Source: Planctomycetaceae bacterium | Lineage (GTDB): Bacteria; Planctomycetota; Planctomycetia; Gemmatales; Gemmataceae | NCBI GenBank assembly: GCA_013823135.1 | Contig: PNLP01000001.1 | Location: 248,001-312,000, forward strand | DNA: 64,000 nt | Reading direction: 5' to 3' | Shown here: piece after piece, positions 17,336-26,466 of the stretch | How positions within the stretch are numbered: the stretch's first letter is position 1 | Layout of the letters: every line of letters starts with the position of its first letter | The notes under the pieces: model-generated | Database searches by the model: none | What the model saw: the letters and a program-made list of their open reading frames with translations, nothing else | What the model was told of the DNA's origin: nothing | Translations under genes and position numbers: made by a program

Positions 17336-19045
17336 ATGAACACCGATCGCCGCTCGTTCTTGATCTCTGGAGGTGCCACCGTGAGCAGCCTGCTCGTTCC
17401 CAACGTCTCGGCTCAAGATCAACCGGCCGATCCGGTCGCCGCCGCGAAGGAGTTCATCACGGCGCATGAGGCGAAGTTAAAGCCTCTGGAACTCGTTGCG
17501 AACAAGGCGTGGTGGGACGCGAACATCTCCGGGGCGGACGCGGACTTCCAGAAGAAGGAAGACGCTCAGAATAAGATCGACGCGGCGCTGTCCGACCCAA
17601 CTCCGTTCGCCACACTCAAGGGGATCAAGGCCGCAACCGACGCCGGCAAGATCAAAGATCCGCAGATCGCCCGACAGGTCGAGTTGCTCTATCTGGCGTA
17701 TCTCGAGAAGCAGGTGCCGCCCGAACTCCTCAAGAAGATCACGGCCAAGGCGAACACGGTCGAGCAGTCGTTCAACGTGTATCGTGCCAAGGTGGATGGT
17801 CAGGAGTTCGCAGACAGCAAGGTTCGGAGCACCCTCAAGCAATCCACCGATTCCGCACTTCGCAAGAAGGTTTGGGAAGCGAGCAAGGGGGTCGGTGCGG
17901 TTGTCGAAGCGGATCTCAAGGAACTTGTCAAGTTGCGGAACGAGGCCGCGACCAAGCTCGGGTTCAAGAACTTCCACCACATGATGCTCACCCTCAATGA
18001 GCAAGACGGTGGCGAACTCATCAAGCTGTTCGATGAACTCGACGAACTCACGAAGAAGCCGTTCACCGATGGTAAGGCCGACATCGACGGCCGGCTCGCG
18101 AAGAAACTCGGCGTCACTGTCGATGAACTGATGCCGTGGCACTACCACGATCCGTTCTTCCAGGAATCGCCGGCCGTTTTTGATGCGAACCTCGATACGC
18201 CATTTGCGAAGGCCGACATCCCGAAGCTTTGCACCACCTTTTACGCCGGGATCGGCTTACCAGTCGATCGCGTGCTTGCGAATAGCAGCCTCACTGAGAA
18301 GAAAGGCAAAAGCCCGCACGCCTTCTGTACTGACATCGACCGCGAAGGCGACGTCCGCGTTCTGGCGAACATTGTCAACAACGAATACTGGATGGGGACG
18401 ATGCTCCATGAGTTGGGGCACTCGGTGTATTCGAGTCTGAACATCCCGGCAAAACTCCCATACCTCCTACGTGCTGAGGCTCACATCCTCACGACCGAGG
18501 GCGTGGCGATGCAGTTCGAGCGGTTCAGCAAGTCGCGTGCGTGGCTCGAACGGATGGGGCTGAAGATCGAGAACGCCGCCGCGTTCGACGAAGCTGCCTC
18601 GAAGACGCAACGCAACCAACTTCTGATCTTCAGCCGCTGGTGCCAGGTCATGCTTCGCTTCGAGAAGGCGATGTACGAAGACCCCGCGCAAGACCTCAAC
18701 AAGCTGTGGTGGGATCTGGTCGAGAAGTACCAGCAGGTGAAGCGGCCCAAGGATCGCAACGCCCCGGACTACGCCGCGAAGATTCACATCTGCAGCGCAC
18801 CGGTGTACTACCACAACTACATGATGGGGCAGTTGTTCGCATCCCAGGTTCACCACGCGCTCTCGAAGGAAGTTTTCGGCACGGAGCCATCGAAGGTGAT
18901 CTACGTCAATGACAAGAAAGTCGGCGAATTCATGAAGAAGAAGGTGTTCGAGCCTGGCCGCACCATGACCTGGAAAGCCCTTACAAAGTTCGCCACCGAG
19001 GAAGACCTGAACCCGAAGGCGTTCGCCAAGGACTTCCAGGGCTGA
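17336..19045 (+). CDS. Exported M2/M3-like zinc metallopeptidase
   Basis: A 569-residue protein with a twin-arginine-like leader (NTDRRSFLISGGATVSSLLV) cleaved near VSAQ. The zinc site HELGH is at residues 358-362, and the likely third ligand is the glutamate of ILTTEGVAMQFERF near residue 388, a spacing like that in M2 (ACE) and M3 (thimet oligopeptidase) families. HAFCTDIDREGDVRVLANIV and IHICSAPVYYHNYMMGQLFA are also family-like. It would cut oligopeptides in the periplasm-like space. It follows the UbiA-like gene by 42 bases. M2 is my best guess; M3 cannot be excluded by eye. Confidence 0.88.
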   Translation: MNTDRRSFLISGGATVSSLLVPNVSAQDQPADPVAAAKEFITAHEAKLKPLELVANKAWWDANISGADADFQKKEDAQNKIDAALSDPTPFATLKGIKAATDAGKIKDPQIARQVELLYLAYLEKQVPPELLKKITAKANTVEQSFNVYRAKVDGQEFADSKVRSTLKQSTDSALRKKVWEASKGVGAVVEADLKELVKLRNEAATKLGFKNFHHMMLTLNEQDGGELIKLFDELDELTKKPFTDGKADIDGRLAKKLGVTVDELMPWHYHDPFFQESPAVFDANLDTPFAKADIPKLCTTFYAGIGLPVDRVLANSSLTEKKGKSPHAFCTDIDREGDVRVLANIVNNEYWMGTMLHELGHSVYSSLNIPAKLPYLLRAEAHILTTEGVAMQFERFSKSRAWLERMGLKIENAAAFDEAASKTQRNQLLIFSRWCQVMLRFEKAMYEDPAQDLNKLWWDLVEKYQQVKRPKDRNAPDYAAKIHICSAPVYYHNYMMGQLFASQVHHALSKEVFGTEPSKVIYVNDKKVGEFMKKKVFEPGRTMTWKALTKFATEEDLNPKAFAKDFQG

Positions 19046-19146
19046 GTTTTCAGAAAGCGACACGAGTGGCGTGGTGAACCTGCGCCACTCGCCAAGCATT
19101 GTCCATTTCCGTGCGTTCAAAGTTGCACATGACGAGGGTGAATGGC

Positions 19147-19851
19147 ATGGACCGTCGCGAATTGTTCGGAGCGGTTGGGGCAGGGCTGGCATGTGCAGCC
19201 GAACCTGCACGAGCGGAACCACACGGTGGAAAGGCGGGCGCGACCCCACTCAGTGGGCCGCACCTCCACTTCTGTGGCATCCACATGGCCAAGAAGAACC
19301 CGAAGCTCCAGTTCATCACGCAGCATTACTGCGCTGCACATTCGGGTGGGCCAGATGGCTATGTCTTCCAGTGCGTCCTCTTCGACGGAACCGGTCAGAA
19401 CGCGAAATTGGTTGGTGTCGAGTACCTCATCTCCGACGCCGCTTACCGCAAACTCCCTGACGCCGAGAAGCCGTTCTGGCACGCCCACACATACGAAGTC
19501 CTGGGCGGAGGCCTGATCGCTCCGGAGATGCCGCCCAAGGATGAGTCCGAGTTTATGAAGGTTGTGATGACGACGTGGGGGAAGGCATGGCACACCTGGC
19601 CCGATCCGAGCACGGCTGTCCCCACCGGCGAGCCGCTGTTGATCTGGTCGATCATGGGCGACGGACAGGTCGATCCGAAGGTGCTTGCCGAACGCGACAA
19701 GCAGTTCAAGGTAGAGACCGACAAGATTCGCACGGCCCGCGTGAAAGAACTCGGCCTGGAACCACCGAGTGTGTCACTCCCGAAAGACATCAACACGATC
19801 GGCCGGCAGTGGACCGACACAGGTGACGACAAACCGACGAAGAAGAACTGA
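19147..19851 (+). CDS. DUF1264 (OBAP-like) protein with short exported leader
   Basis: A 234-residue protein related to DUF1264, the family that includes plant oil-body-associated proteins. Diagnostic segments are LHFCGIHMAKKNPKLQFITQ, HYCAAHSGGPDGYVFQCVLF, KLVGVEYLISDAAYRKLP and FWHAHTYEVLGGGLIAP. The ATG at 19147 (MDRRELFGAVGAGLACA) is preferred to 19099 because it yields a twin-arginine-like or short hydrophobic leader. The conserved histidines and cysteine suggest metal or ligand binding, but no activity is known. It converges with the phosphorylase gene across a strong hairpin. Confidence 0.85.
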   Translation: MDRRELFGAVGAGLACAAEPARAEPHGGKAGATPLSGPHLHFCGIHMAKKNPKLQFITQHYCAAHSGGPDGYVFQCVLFDGTGQNAKLVGVEYLISDAAYRKLPDAEKPFWHAHTYEVLGGGLIAPEMPPKDESEFMKVVMTTWGKAWHTWPDPSTAVPTGEPLLIWSIMGDGQVDPKVLAERDKQFKVETDKIRTARVKELGLEPPSVSLPKDINTIGRQWTDTGDDKPTKKN

Positions 19852-20027
19852 CCACTTCCAACTCCGTTGCGAGATGCGGCAGTTATGGTGTCCTCTTGAT
19901 GCTGGTCGGGCGGGGCCTCCGCCAAGGGAGAGCGGTTCAACCGGTCAGGTCGGAAGAAGCAGCCGAGGGCCGCTGACCCGAGGGCCAAGAGATTCACCTT
20001 GCCCGACCACTTGCTTGTCGACAAATG

Positions 20028-20059
20028 AAGGCGGCGACCGATTCTTCGGTCGCCGCCTT
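20028..20059. terminator. 13-bp perfect GC-rich hairpin between convergent genes
   Basis: AAGGCGGCGACCG (20028-20040) and CGGTCGCCGCCTT (20047-20059) pair perfectly around ATTCTT. The element lies between the DUF1264 stop and the phosphorylase stop, so it probably terminates transcription from both sides. The 228-base intergenic region holds nothing else that I can support. Confidence 0.75.
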
Positions 20060-20079
20060 GTGTTAGCTATCTCGGTGCA

Positions 20080-22644
20080 TCATCCCCACGTTACAAGTCC
20101 TGGCTCGAAGGAGTGCTGCAGGTTCACGTGCTTGGGGAGAACGCGAACTGAGAAGCCGAACTGGCCGCTAGATCGGCAGGGAACACTACCACCAAAGACG
20201 ACCGATGGACCGGTACGTTCCGTGCCCGGCATTAGTGTCGTCGCACGCGGGTCGGCAATCTCGCCCATCGCGTCGAGGACGCCGTGGCAGAGTTGCACCT
20301 CAACGTCATCTGGGCTGAACGATCCGAGATGAACACGGACCTTCACCCGGAACTCGGAACCCACTCGAAGGGTCTCGCCTCCGGGTGCCTCGACGCTTTC
20401 AACTCTTACCTGACCCCATGCGCTGCTGACACGTTTCCGCCAGATAGCGAGTTCTTTTGCCGCCTTCAGGTGTTCAGTGCTGAGACGAGTGGCACGCTGG
20501 TGGCTTGGTACGTAACACCGTTCTGTGTATTCCTCGACCATTCGGTTCGTGTTGAAAACGGGGACGAGGCTCATGATGCTCCGCTTCATGCGGCGAATCC
20601 ACTCACGCGGCAATCCGTCGGAACCGCGGCGATAGAACATTGGCACGAGGTCTTGTTCGATCAAGTCGAGCAAGGCGCGGCTCTCAACATCGTCCTGGTA
20701 GACGGTGTTTTCTCCATACTCTTCGCCGGCCCCGATCGCCCAACCGTTGTCGCCGTCGTACCCTTCACACCACCATCCGTCAAGAATTGACAGATTAAGT
20801 CCACCATTGCAGGGCACTTTCATACCGCTGGTGCCCGAAGCCTCCAACGGGCGACGCGGGTTATTCAACCATACATCCACGCCTTGAACGAGGTAGCGTG
20901 CCACGTTCATGTCGTAGTCTTCGATGAACATCACGCGACGGCGGAACTCTCCCTTGCGGGCCTGTTGCACGACTCGCTGGATCAGTTCCTTGCCACCGTT
21001 GTCCTTCGGGTGTGCCTTGCCCGCGAAGATGAACTGAACGGGCCGATCCTTGCTCGCCAGGAGCGAGATGAGGCGTTCCGCGTTCCGGAAAATCAAGTCG
21101 CCACGCTTGTACGTCGCGAAGCGGCGCGCGAAACCGATCGTCAGCGCATCTGGGTCGAGCACCTCTTCGGCGGCGGCGACCTCGCTTGGTGGCGCACCAC
21201 GCCGCTTCAGTTGAGCACGTAACCTCGATCGCGCGAACGCGACGAGACGCTCCCGGCCACGTTCATGTGTACGCCACAGTTCCGCGTCAGGGATGTGTTC
21301 CACCCGCTTCCAGATCGCGAAATCCGTGGGCTTCTCTTCCCACTGAATTCCCAAGTAGCGGTCGTAGAGTTGTGCGATTTCGGGGCTCAACCAACTTTGC
21401 GTGTGGACGCCGTTGGTGATGCTGGTGATCGGTACTTCGCTCACTGGCAACTCGGGCCAGAGATCTTTCCACATCTTGCGGGAAACACTCCCGTGCAATT
21501 TACTCACACCATTGGAGACGTTCGCCAGGTGTAAGGCGAGCACGGTCATACCAAAGGGTTCTTGCTCATTGCTCGGCTGTTGCCTGCCAAGAAGTGCGAG
21601 GCGAGCACGATCTACACCCATCTTGGACATGTAATCGCCAAGATACTGCTCGATCATCGGCATTGGGAAGGCGTCGTTCCCCGCAGGCACAGGCGTGTGT
21701 GTCGTGAAGCAGGTGCCGGCCTTCACGGCTTCCAGAGCCGAGTCGAAATCCAGCTTCTGCTCGGTCATCAGCATTCGGATACGCTCCAGACCCGTGAACG
21801 CGGCGTGCCCTTCGTTCATGTGGCAGACCGTGGGCATCTTGCCAAGAGCCTTCAGCGCGCGGATTCCGCCGATCCCCAGGATGATTTCCTGCTGGATGCG
21901 GGTGTGCTGGTCGCCACCGTAGAGCTGCGCGGTGATGCCGCGATCTTCTGGTCGGTTTTGGGGTATGTTCGCGTCAAGGAAGTACAGCGGAATTCGGCCT
22001 ACCTGGATGTGCCAGATCTTCAACTGCACTTCACGCTCAGGAAGCGTGACTGAAACCAAGAGTGGTTTGCCATCCGCACCCTTTTCCTCAACCAATGGGA
22101 GCGTGAAGAAGTCGTTCTCCGGATACCGCTCCTGTTGCCAGCCTTCTGCGTTGAGGTACTGTCGGAAGTACCCTTCACGGTACATGAGGCTCACCCCGAC
22201 GAGTGGGAGCCCAAGGTCGCTAGCACTCTTGAGGTGATCGCCTGCCAGCACACCAAGACCACCCGAGTAAACGGGGACGCTTTCGTGGATGCCAAACTCG
22301 GCCGAGAAGTACGCGATCCGCACATCCCCCTCGTTCGCGAAAGCGGACGAGAACCATGTTGGTGCCTTGAGGTAGTGCTCGAGCCCCGCGATGACGCGGT
22401 CCATGTGAGCGAGGAAACCGTCGTCGTCGGCGAGTTCTTCAAACCGTCCCTGGCCCGTCGCTCCGAGGAGGCGGATCGGGCTGTGGTCGAGGGCTTCGAA
22501 TAAGTCTGGATTGATCCGACGGAAGAGGGCGACCGCGTCGGCGTTCCAGCACCACCAAAGATTGTAAGCGAGCGTGTGCAGGGGGCGAAGGCGGTCTGGC
22601 AGCTTGGGCAGGACCGCGAACGTGCGAATCGATCGGACGGGCAT
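20080..22644 (-). CDS. glgP: Alpha-glucan (glycogen) phosphorylase with DUF3417
   Basis: An 854-residue cytoplasmic enzyme that releases glucose-1-phosphate from glycogen or maltodextrins using pyridoxal phosphate. The N-terminal DUF3417 region (LPDRLRPLHTLAYNLWWCWN) marks the AlgP-like subfamily, which is shorter in the catalytic part than animal enzymes. Next are FSAEFGIHESVPVYSGGLGV and CHMNEGHAAFTGLERIR. The pyridoxal lysine is K609 in EASGTSGMKVPCNGG, followed by LDGWWCEGYDGDNGWAIG. The C-terminal 130 residues are beta-rich. It starts at the ATG at 22644. It probably stands alone on the minus strand, because ruvX ends 110 bases upstream. Confidence 0.95.
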   Translation of the reverse strand: MPVRSIRTFAVLPKLPDRLRPLHTLAYNLWWCWNADAVALFRRINPDLFEALDHSPIRLLGATGQGRFEELADDDGFLAHMDRVIAGLEHYLKAPTWFSSAFANEGDVRIAYFSAEFGIHESVPVYSGGLGVLAGDHLKSASDLGLPLVGVSLMYREGYFRQYLNAEGWQQERYPENDFFTLPLVEEKGADGKPLLVSVTLPEREVQLKIWHIQVGRIPLYFLDANIPQNRPEDRGITAQLYGGDQHTRIQQEIILGIGGIRALKALGKMPTVCHMNEGHAAFTGLERIRMLMTEQKLDFDSALEAVKAGTCFTTHTPVPAGNDAFPMPMIEQYLGDYMSKMGVDRARLALLGRQQPSNEQEPFGMTVLALHLANVSNGVSKLHGSVSRKMWKDLWPELPVSEVPITSITNGVHTQSWLSPEIAQLYDRYLGIQWEEKPTDFAIWKRVEHIPDAELWRTHERGRERLVAFARSRLRAQLKRRGAPPSEVAAAEEVLDPDALTIGFARRFATYKRGDLIFRNAERLISLLASKDRPVQFIFAGKAHPKDNGGKELIQRVVQQARKGEFRRRVMFIEDYDMNVARYLVQGVDVWLNNPRRPLEASGTSGMKVPCNGGLNLSILDGWWCEGYDGDNGWAIGAGEEYGENTVYQDDVESRALLDLIEQDLVPMFYRRGSDGLPREWIRRMKRSIMSLVPVFNTNRMVEEYTERCYVPSHQRATRLSTEHLKAAKELAIWRKRVSSAWGQVRVESVEAPGGETLRVGSEFRVKVRVHLGSFSPDDVEVQLCHGVLDAMGEIADPRATTLMPGTERTGPSVVFGGSVPCRSSGQFGFSVRVLPKHVNLQHSFEPGLVTWG

Positions 22645-22754
22645 GCAGCACCCTCAGCTGAGTCGAATGGGGCTTGTGGCAACGGCTTGAGAGGTGGGCC
22701 GGGCGTCCACGTTGCCCGACAGCCAGAGTTAAGATAGGGGGCTTGCGAGTGGAT

Positions 22755-23273
22755 TCAACGAGAACTGTCTGGCGGATTCTCGTCAGGGGGTGCGGTCTGA
22801 GTCCCTTGGGGTGGACAGCCGGCTTCGATGTACGCCTGAAGAATCATCTGTGCGGCGACACGATCTCGTTTCTCTTTCCGCTTTTTGTGCGTGAGTTTTG
22901 CACCCAAAAGCGCCCCTTCAGCGAACCACGTACTATACCTTTCGTCCCAGAATACAGTTCTCAAGCCTGTTATTGTCGTGAGCCACTTTCCGAAAGTCCT
23001 GGCTCCTGCAGATGATACGCTTTCCTGGCCGTTCGCGTGTAACGGGAGCCCGACAACTAGGCCAACAACCCGATGGTCCGTGACCACTTTCTGGAAATAC
23101 GCCCCGTCGAGGGGCTCGGAACGACGTGCATAGGTGTCGAGCGGTGAGGCGATGATGCGGTCGGGATCCGTGACCGCGAGCCCGACGCGGACTGTGCCGT
23201 AGTCAATACCCAGCAGCGCGCCTTTGCCCGGCCAAGGACTTGGAACTGCGATCGCACATTCGGACTCACTCAC
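22755..23273 (-). CDS. ruvX: Putative pre-16S rRNA nuclease RuvX (YqgF)
   Basis: A 172-residue RNase H-fold nuclease that matures the 16S rRNA 5' end in characterised bacteria. The catalytic core has ALLGIDYGTVRVGLAVTD with the first acidic residue, then VVGLPLHANGQESVSSAGAR, VFWDERYSTW and the final acidic region KRDRVAAQMILQAYIE. The open frame extends to 23438 inside manC, but GTG 23273 gives a natural start, VSESECAIAVPSPW. It overlaps the manC stop in a GTGA (23270-23273), which implies translational coupling. A proline-rich tail of about 20 residues follows the core. Confidence 0.9.
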   Translation of the reverse strand: MSESECAIAVPSPWPGKGALLGIDYGTVRVGLAVTDPDRIIASPLDTYARRSEPLDGAYFQKVVTDHRVVGLVVGLPLHANGQESVSSAGARTFGKWLTTITGLRTVFWDERYSTWFAEGALLGAKLTHKKRKEKRDRVAAQMILQAYIEAGCPPQGTQTAPPDENPPDSSR

Positions 23274-24361
23274 AGGAATTGCCCCAGTCCACCGGACTTC
23301 ATCTTTGCGATGATGTCTTTGACGTCCGCCTCGCCCTTTCGAGTCGTGACGAGCGTGGCGTTGCCACACTGCACGATCACAAGGTTCTCGACTCCCAATG
23401 TCGCGATCAAGTGCGTGGGATCCGAGACGATAACGCAATTCGATGTCTTCACGCCACAGTGCAACCCCTGGACCGTGTTGCCACTGGCGTCCTGTGGGTT
23501 ATGTCGTTCCAGAGCGAGCCACGAGCCGACATCGTCCCACTTGTATGGCGCGTGCATAACCAGAACCTTCCCCTCCGTGGCGGCATCTTGCATCACGGCG
23601 AAGTCGATGCTAATTTTCTCGGCGTTCGCGTACTCCGTGCGAAACACGTCGGTGGAGCGTTCGGTGCCCCACGCTGCGGCGATTTTGTTGATCGTCGCCA
23701 GCAACGCCGGCTTTCGCTTTTCGAGTTGGCCCAAAATTGCAGTGGGCTTCCACACGAAGATGCCGCTATTCCAGAAGTAATCGCCAGAAGCAAGGAACTC
23801 CTCGGCCCGCGACATTGCCGGCTTTTCCTCGAAGCCGAGAGCCTTCGAGATCGTGACTCCCTGGCGAGTTCCTGCACGGTCACCTCGATGGATGTACCCG
23901 TAGCCAGTAGAAGGAAACGTCGGGACGATGCCGAACGTGAGCAGAGAATCGGGGAAGTCGTTGGCAAACTGCTCCGCGGCGTGGGCTGCCCGTCGGAACT
24001 CCTGCTCAGGCTCAATCAGATGATCGGCGGGCATCACCATGATCGTCGCATCGCTGTCGGCCTTCGCAATCAGTGCCGCCCCGAGCGCTACGCATGGAGC
24101 GGTATCCCGCCCCATCGGCTCCCCGACAACGTGTTCCGAAGGGACCATCCCTTTCAATTGCTCGACAGCTTCGGCACGGTGCTGTTCGCTCGTCAGAACC
24201 CACGTCCGTTCGCCGGGGACTTGCGCAGCGATGCGATCCACAGTTCCCTGAAGCAGCGTGCGATCCCCGCTGAATGAGAGGAACTGCTTGGGGCGTACCT
24301 GTCGGCTGCGAGGCCAGAACCGCGTTCCGCCACCGCCAGCCATAACCATCGCATGCAACAT
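23270..24361 (-). CDS. manC: Mannose-1-phosphate guanylyltransferase
   Basis: A 363-residue nucleotidyltransferase that makes GDP-mannose from GTP and mannose-1-phosphate. The N-terminus carries the nucleotide-binding signature VMAGGGGTRFWPRSRQVRPK followed by QFLSFSG. Other motifs are VMPADHLIEP, TGYGYIHRG, FEEKPAMSRAEEFL, YFWNSGIFVWK and YKWDDVGSWLALER. The length corresponds to the short, single-function form, without the phosphomannose isomerase domain of some ManC proteins. The product feeds glycan synthesis, in keeping with the glycosyltransferase and exported sugar enzymes nearby. ruvX is coupled downstream. Confidence 0.94.
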   Translation of the reverse strand: MLHAMVMAGGGGTRFWPRSRQVRPKQFLSFSGDRTLLQGTVDRIAAQVPGERTWVLTSEQHRAEAVEQLKGMVPSEHVVGEPMGRDTAPCVALGAALIAKADSDATIMVMPADHLIEPEQEFRRAAHAAEQFANDFPDSLLTFGIVPTFPSTGYGYIHRGDRAGTRQGVTISKALGFEEKPAMSRAEEFLASGDYFWNSGIFVWKPTAILGQLEKRKPALLATINKIAAAWGTERSTDVFRTEYANAEKISIDFAVMQDAATEGKVLVMHAPYKWDDVGSWLALERHNPQDASGNTVQGLHCGVKTSNCVIVSDPTHLIATLGVENLVIVQCGNATLVTTRKGEADVKDIIAKMKSGGLGQFL

Positions 24362-24718
24362 ATGTTACTCCGGCAGTCGCCGAGTTCCGTCGAGGGAGAG
24401 AACGAGGCCTGTGCTCGTCCTGAGCGACCCAAATACCCCAATCACCCAACCCACGCAAGAGACTTTACGCCAAGCGTGTTAATCGATTCCGGGCGAAATG
24501 GGGGACACCATAACCGGAACCGTTATTCCAGCCCAGAATCGCATTATCTGTCCGGAATGACAACTATAATAACGGATGTAAGAAATTTCTGCTTATGCAG
24601 TTACGGTTGAATTCATCTGTCACGCGAAATGCGCCCGAGTCCGGAATGACCTGGGCAATGTCCGGAACAAATGCGACTTTGCCCCGCGCCGCTCATCGTG
24701 GCGCTTAGTTGGGGAACT
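24362..24718. other. 357-base region upstream of manC with TCCGGAATGA repeats
   Basis: This AT-richer stretch lies between the manC start and the nadB stop, both on the minus strand. TCCGGAATGA occurs at 24551-24560 and 24640-24649, with a shorter TCCGGAA at 24661. TATAAT occurs on the plus strand at 24565-24570. The repeats could be operator sites for the manC-ruvX promoter, but no clear -35/-10 pair was found on the minus strand. No gene is supported here. Confidence 0.4.
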
Positions 24719-26404
24719 TCAAAACTCCTCCTGCGGGGGTTTAACCACGGCAGTTGCAGAGCTGCCACTTGTACTGGGAACTGCTGGTTCGCCCTCGGTC
24801 AGGCGTGGCGGTGCGATCACGTGCGCCATCCCCCAGTGCGCGTCGTCGCGAGTGGGGAAGTCGCTCCGGAAGTGCGTTCCCCGCGACTCTTCTCTTTGCA
24901 GCGCGGCATCAATCATCAGTCGCGCGACGGTGAGCAGGTTTTGCAGTTCCCAACCCGCGCGCGTGTCGAAATCGCGGGTCAGCACGTAGCGGCACCAGAA
25001 CTCCACGTCGTGTTGCGCTTCGAGGAGGCGCGGGCGTTCGCGTACAATCCCCATCTTTCGGACCATGAGGCTACGAAGGGCCGCGGTCATGTCGGCAATG
25101 TCGAGCCGGTCGTCGATCTCGGGTGGCGGAATGATGTTTTGCAGGGGAAGGGCGGTCAGGTTGCGACCCATCTTGCGTGATGCTTCTGCGGCACCTTGCG
25201 CGCAGAGGGTGCCGTAAACCAACCCCTCGATGAGGCTATTGGATGCGAGTCGGTTTGCTCCGTGCAGACCACTGGATGTCACTTCTCCCGCAGCCCACAA
25301 CCCAGGAAGAGAGGTACAACCCTGAGAATCGACCGTCACGCCACCCAACATGTAGTGAGCGCCAGGGCGAACGGGGATCTGGTCCTTGGTGATGTCCAGT
25401 GCGAAGCCACGACAAACGCGGTTGATGCCGGGGAATCGGCGAAGCACCATCGCCGGATCGAGGTGCGAGAGGTCGAGATACACGTTGGGATGTTGAGTCC
25501 GTTCCATCGTGCGGAAGATTGCTCGTGCGACCACATCTCGGGGAGCCAGCTCGCACCTCGGATCGGCGGCCGGCATGAAGCGTTCGCCATTCACGTCGCG
25601 GAGGTACGCGCCTTCGCCTCGCACCGCCTCGCTTATCAGGTAACGAGCGGAGCCCGCGACGTAGAGCACGGTCGGGTGGAATTGCATGAACTCCATATCC
25701 CGCAACTCGGCCCCAGCCCGATATGCCGCGGCCATTCCGTCTCCGGTGGCCACGGGCGGGTTGGTGGTCTCGCGGTAGACCATTCCGCAACCACCCGAGG
25801 CGAGGATCACCTGATTCGCCCAGATGTGGAATCGGCCCATGCCTGTTCGAGCGACGATTGCCCCGACGCACCGGCCTTCGTGCGTCAGCAGGTCGATTGT
25901 GAACGTGTCGTCCCACAGGCTGACGTTGGGAGCGTTCCGAGCAGTCGCGATGATCGCGCGCATCACCTCGAAGCCGGTCGAATCACCAAGTGCGTGGACG
26001 ATCCGACGGTGGCTGTGGCCGCCCTCGCGGGTCAAGGCAAGTTCACCTTCCTCGCGGTCGAACTTTGTACCCCATGCGACCAGTTTTTCGATCTGGGAAG
26101 GAGCTCCGTGGATGACCTGTTCGGCAACGGCACGGTCGCAAAGTCCGTCGCCAGCGACCAGCGTGTCCTGGATGTGGTTCTCGAACGAGTCGTCCGGAGA
26201 ACGCACGCCCGCAATGCCGCCCTGTGCGTACGAGCTATTGCTCTCCGTGATTCGGTCCTTGGTCACAACGAGCACCGACTGGTCGCTGGGCACTTCGAGT
26301 GCGGCTCGCAATCCGGCGATTCCCGCACCGATCACAAGGATGTCGGTGAAGCGGTGGAAGGTTTGGTGTGCATCAAACGAAACAAGGTAACGGTTGGCCG
26401 ACAT
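24719..26404 (-). CDS. nadB: L-aspartate oxidase
   Basis: A 561-residue FAD enzyme that oxidises L-aspartate to iminoaspartate, the first step of de novo NAD synthesis. The FAD site is ILVIGAGIAGLRAALEV, and the active-site region is NSSYAQGGIAGVRSPDDS. HALGDSTGFEVMRAII, GGCGMVYRETTNPPVATGDG and HYMLGGVTVDSQGCTSLPGL follow the succinate dehydrogenase/NadB pattern, with the oxidase-type C-terminal helical domain. The frame extends to 26470, but the ATG at 26404 (MSANRYLVSFD) is preferred, as it clears the hairpin at 26433-26462. nadA and nadC are not in the window. Confidence 0.94.
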   Translation of the reverse strand: MSANRYLVSFDAHQTFHRFTDILVIGAGIAGLRAALEVPSDQSVLVVTKDRITESNSSYAQGGIAGVRSPDDSFENHIQDTLVAGDGLCDRAVAEQVIHGAPSQIEKLVAWGTKFDREEGELALTREGGHSHRRIVHALGDSTGFEVMRAIIATARNAPNVSLWDDTFTIDLLTHEGRCVGAIVARTGMGRFHIWANQVILASGGCGMVYRETTNPPVATGDGMAAAYRAGAELRDMEFMQFHPTVLYVAGSARYLISEAVRGEGAYLRDVNGERFMPAADPRCELAPRDVVARAIFRTMERTQHPNVYLDLSHLDPAMVLRRFPGINRVCRGFALDITKDQIPVRPGAHYMLGGVTVDSQGCTSLPGLWAAGEVTSSGLHGANRLASNSLIEGLVYGTLCAQGAAEASRKMGRNLTALPLQNIIPPPEIDDRLDIADMTAALRSLMVRKMGIVRERPRLLEAQHDVEFWCRYVLTRDFDTRAGWELQNLLTVARLMIDAALQREESRGTHFRSDFPTRDDAHWGMAHVIAPPRLTEGEPAVPSTSGSSATAVVKPPQEEF

Positions 26405-26432
26405 GAATAATCCGGGCCGGGCGGGAGCGGGT

Positions 26433-26462
26433 TTGGCGAGCCGGGAGCGACCGGCTCGCCAA
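26433..26462. terminator. 12-bp perfect hairpin after the giant membrane protein gene
   Basis: TTGGCGAGCCGG (26433-26444) pairs with CCGGCTCGCCAA (26451-26462) around GAGCGA. It lies just beyond the stop of the 1439-residue protein and upstream of the nadB start, so it is placed to end transcription of the former. GGCGAGC is also the outer part of the long hairpin at 7404-7471, which hints at a recurrent palindrome family. Confidence 0.6.
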
Positions 26463-26466
26463 GATA

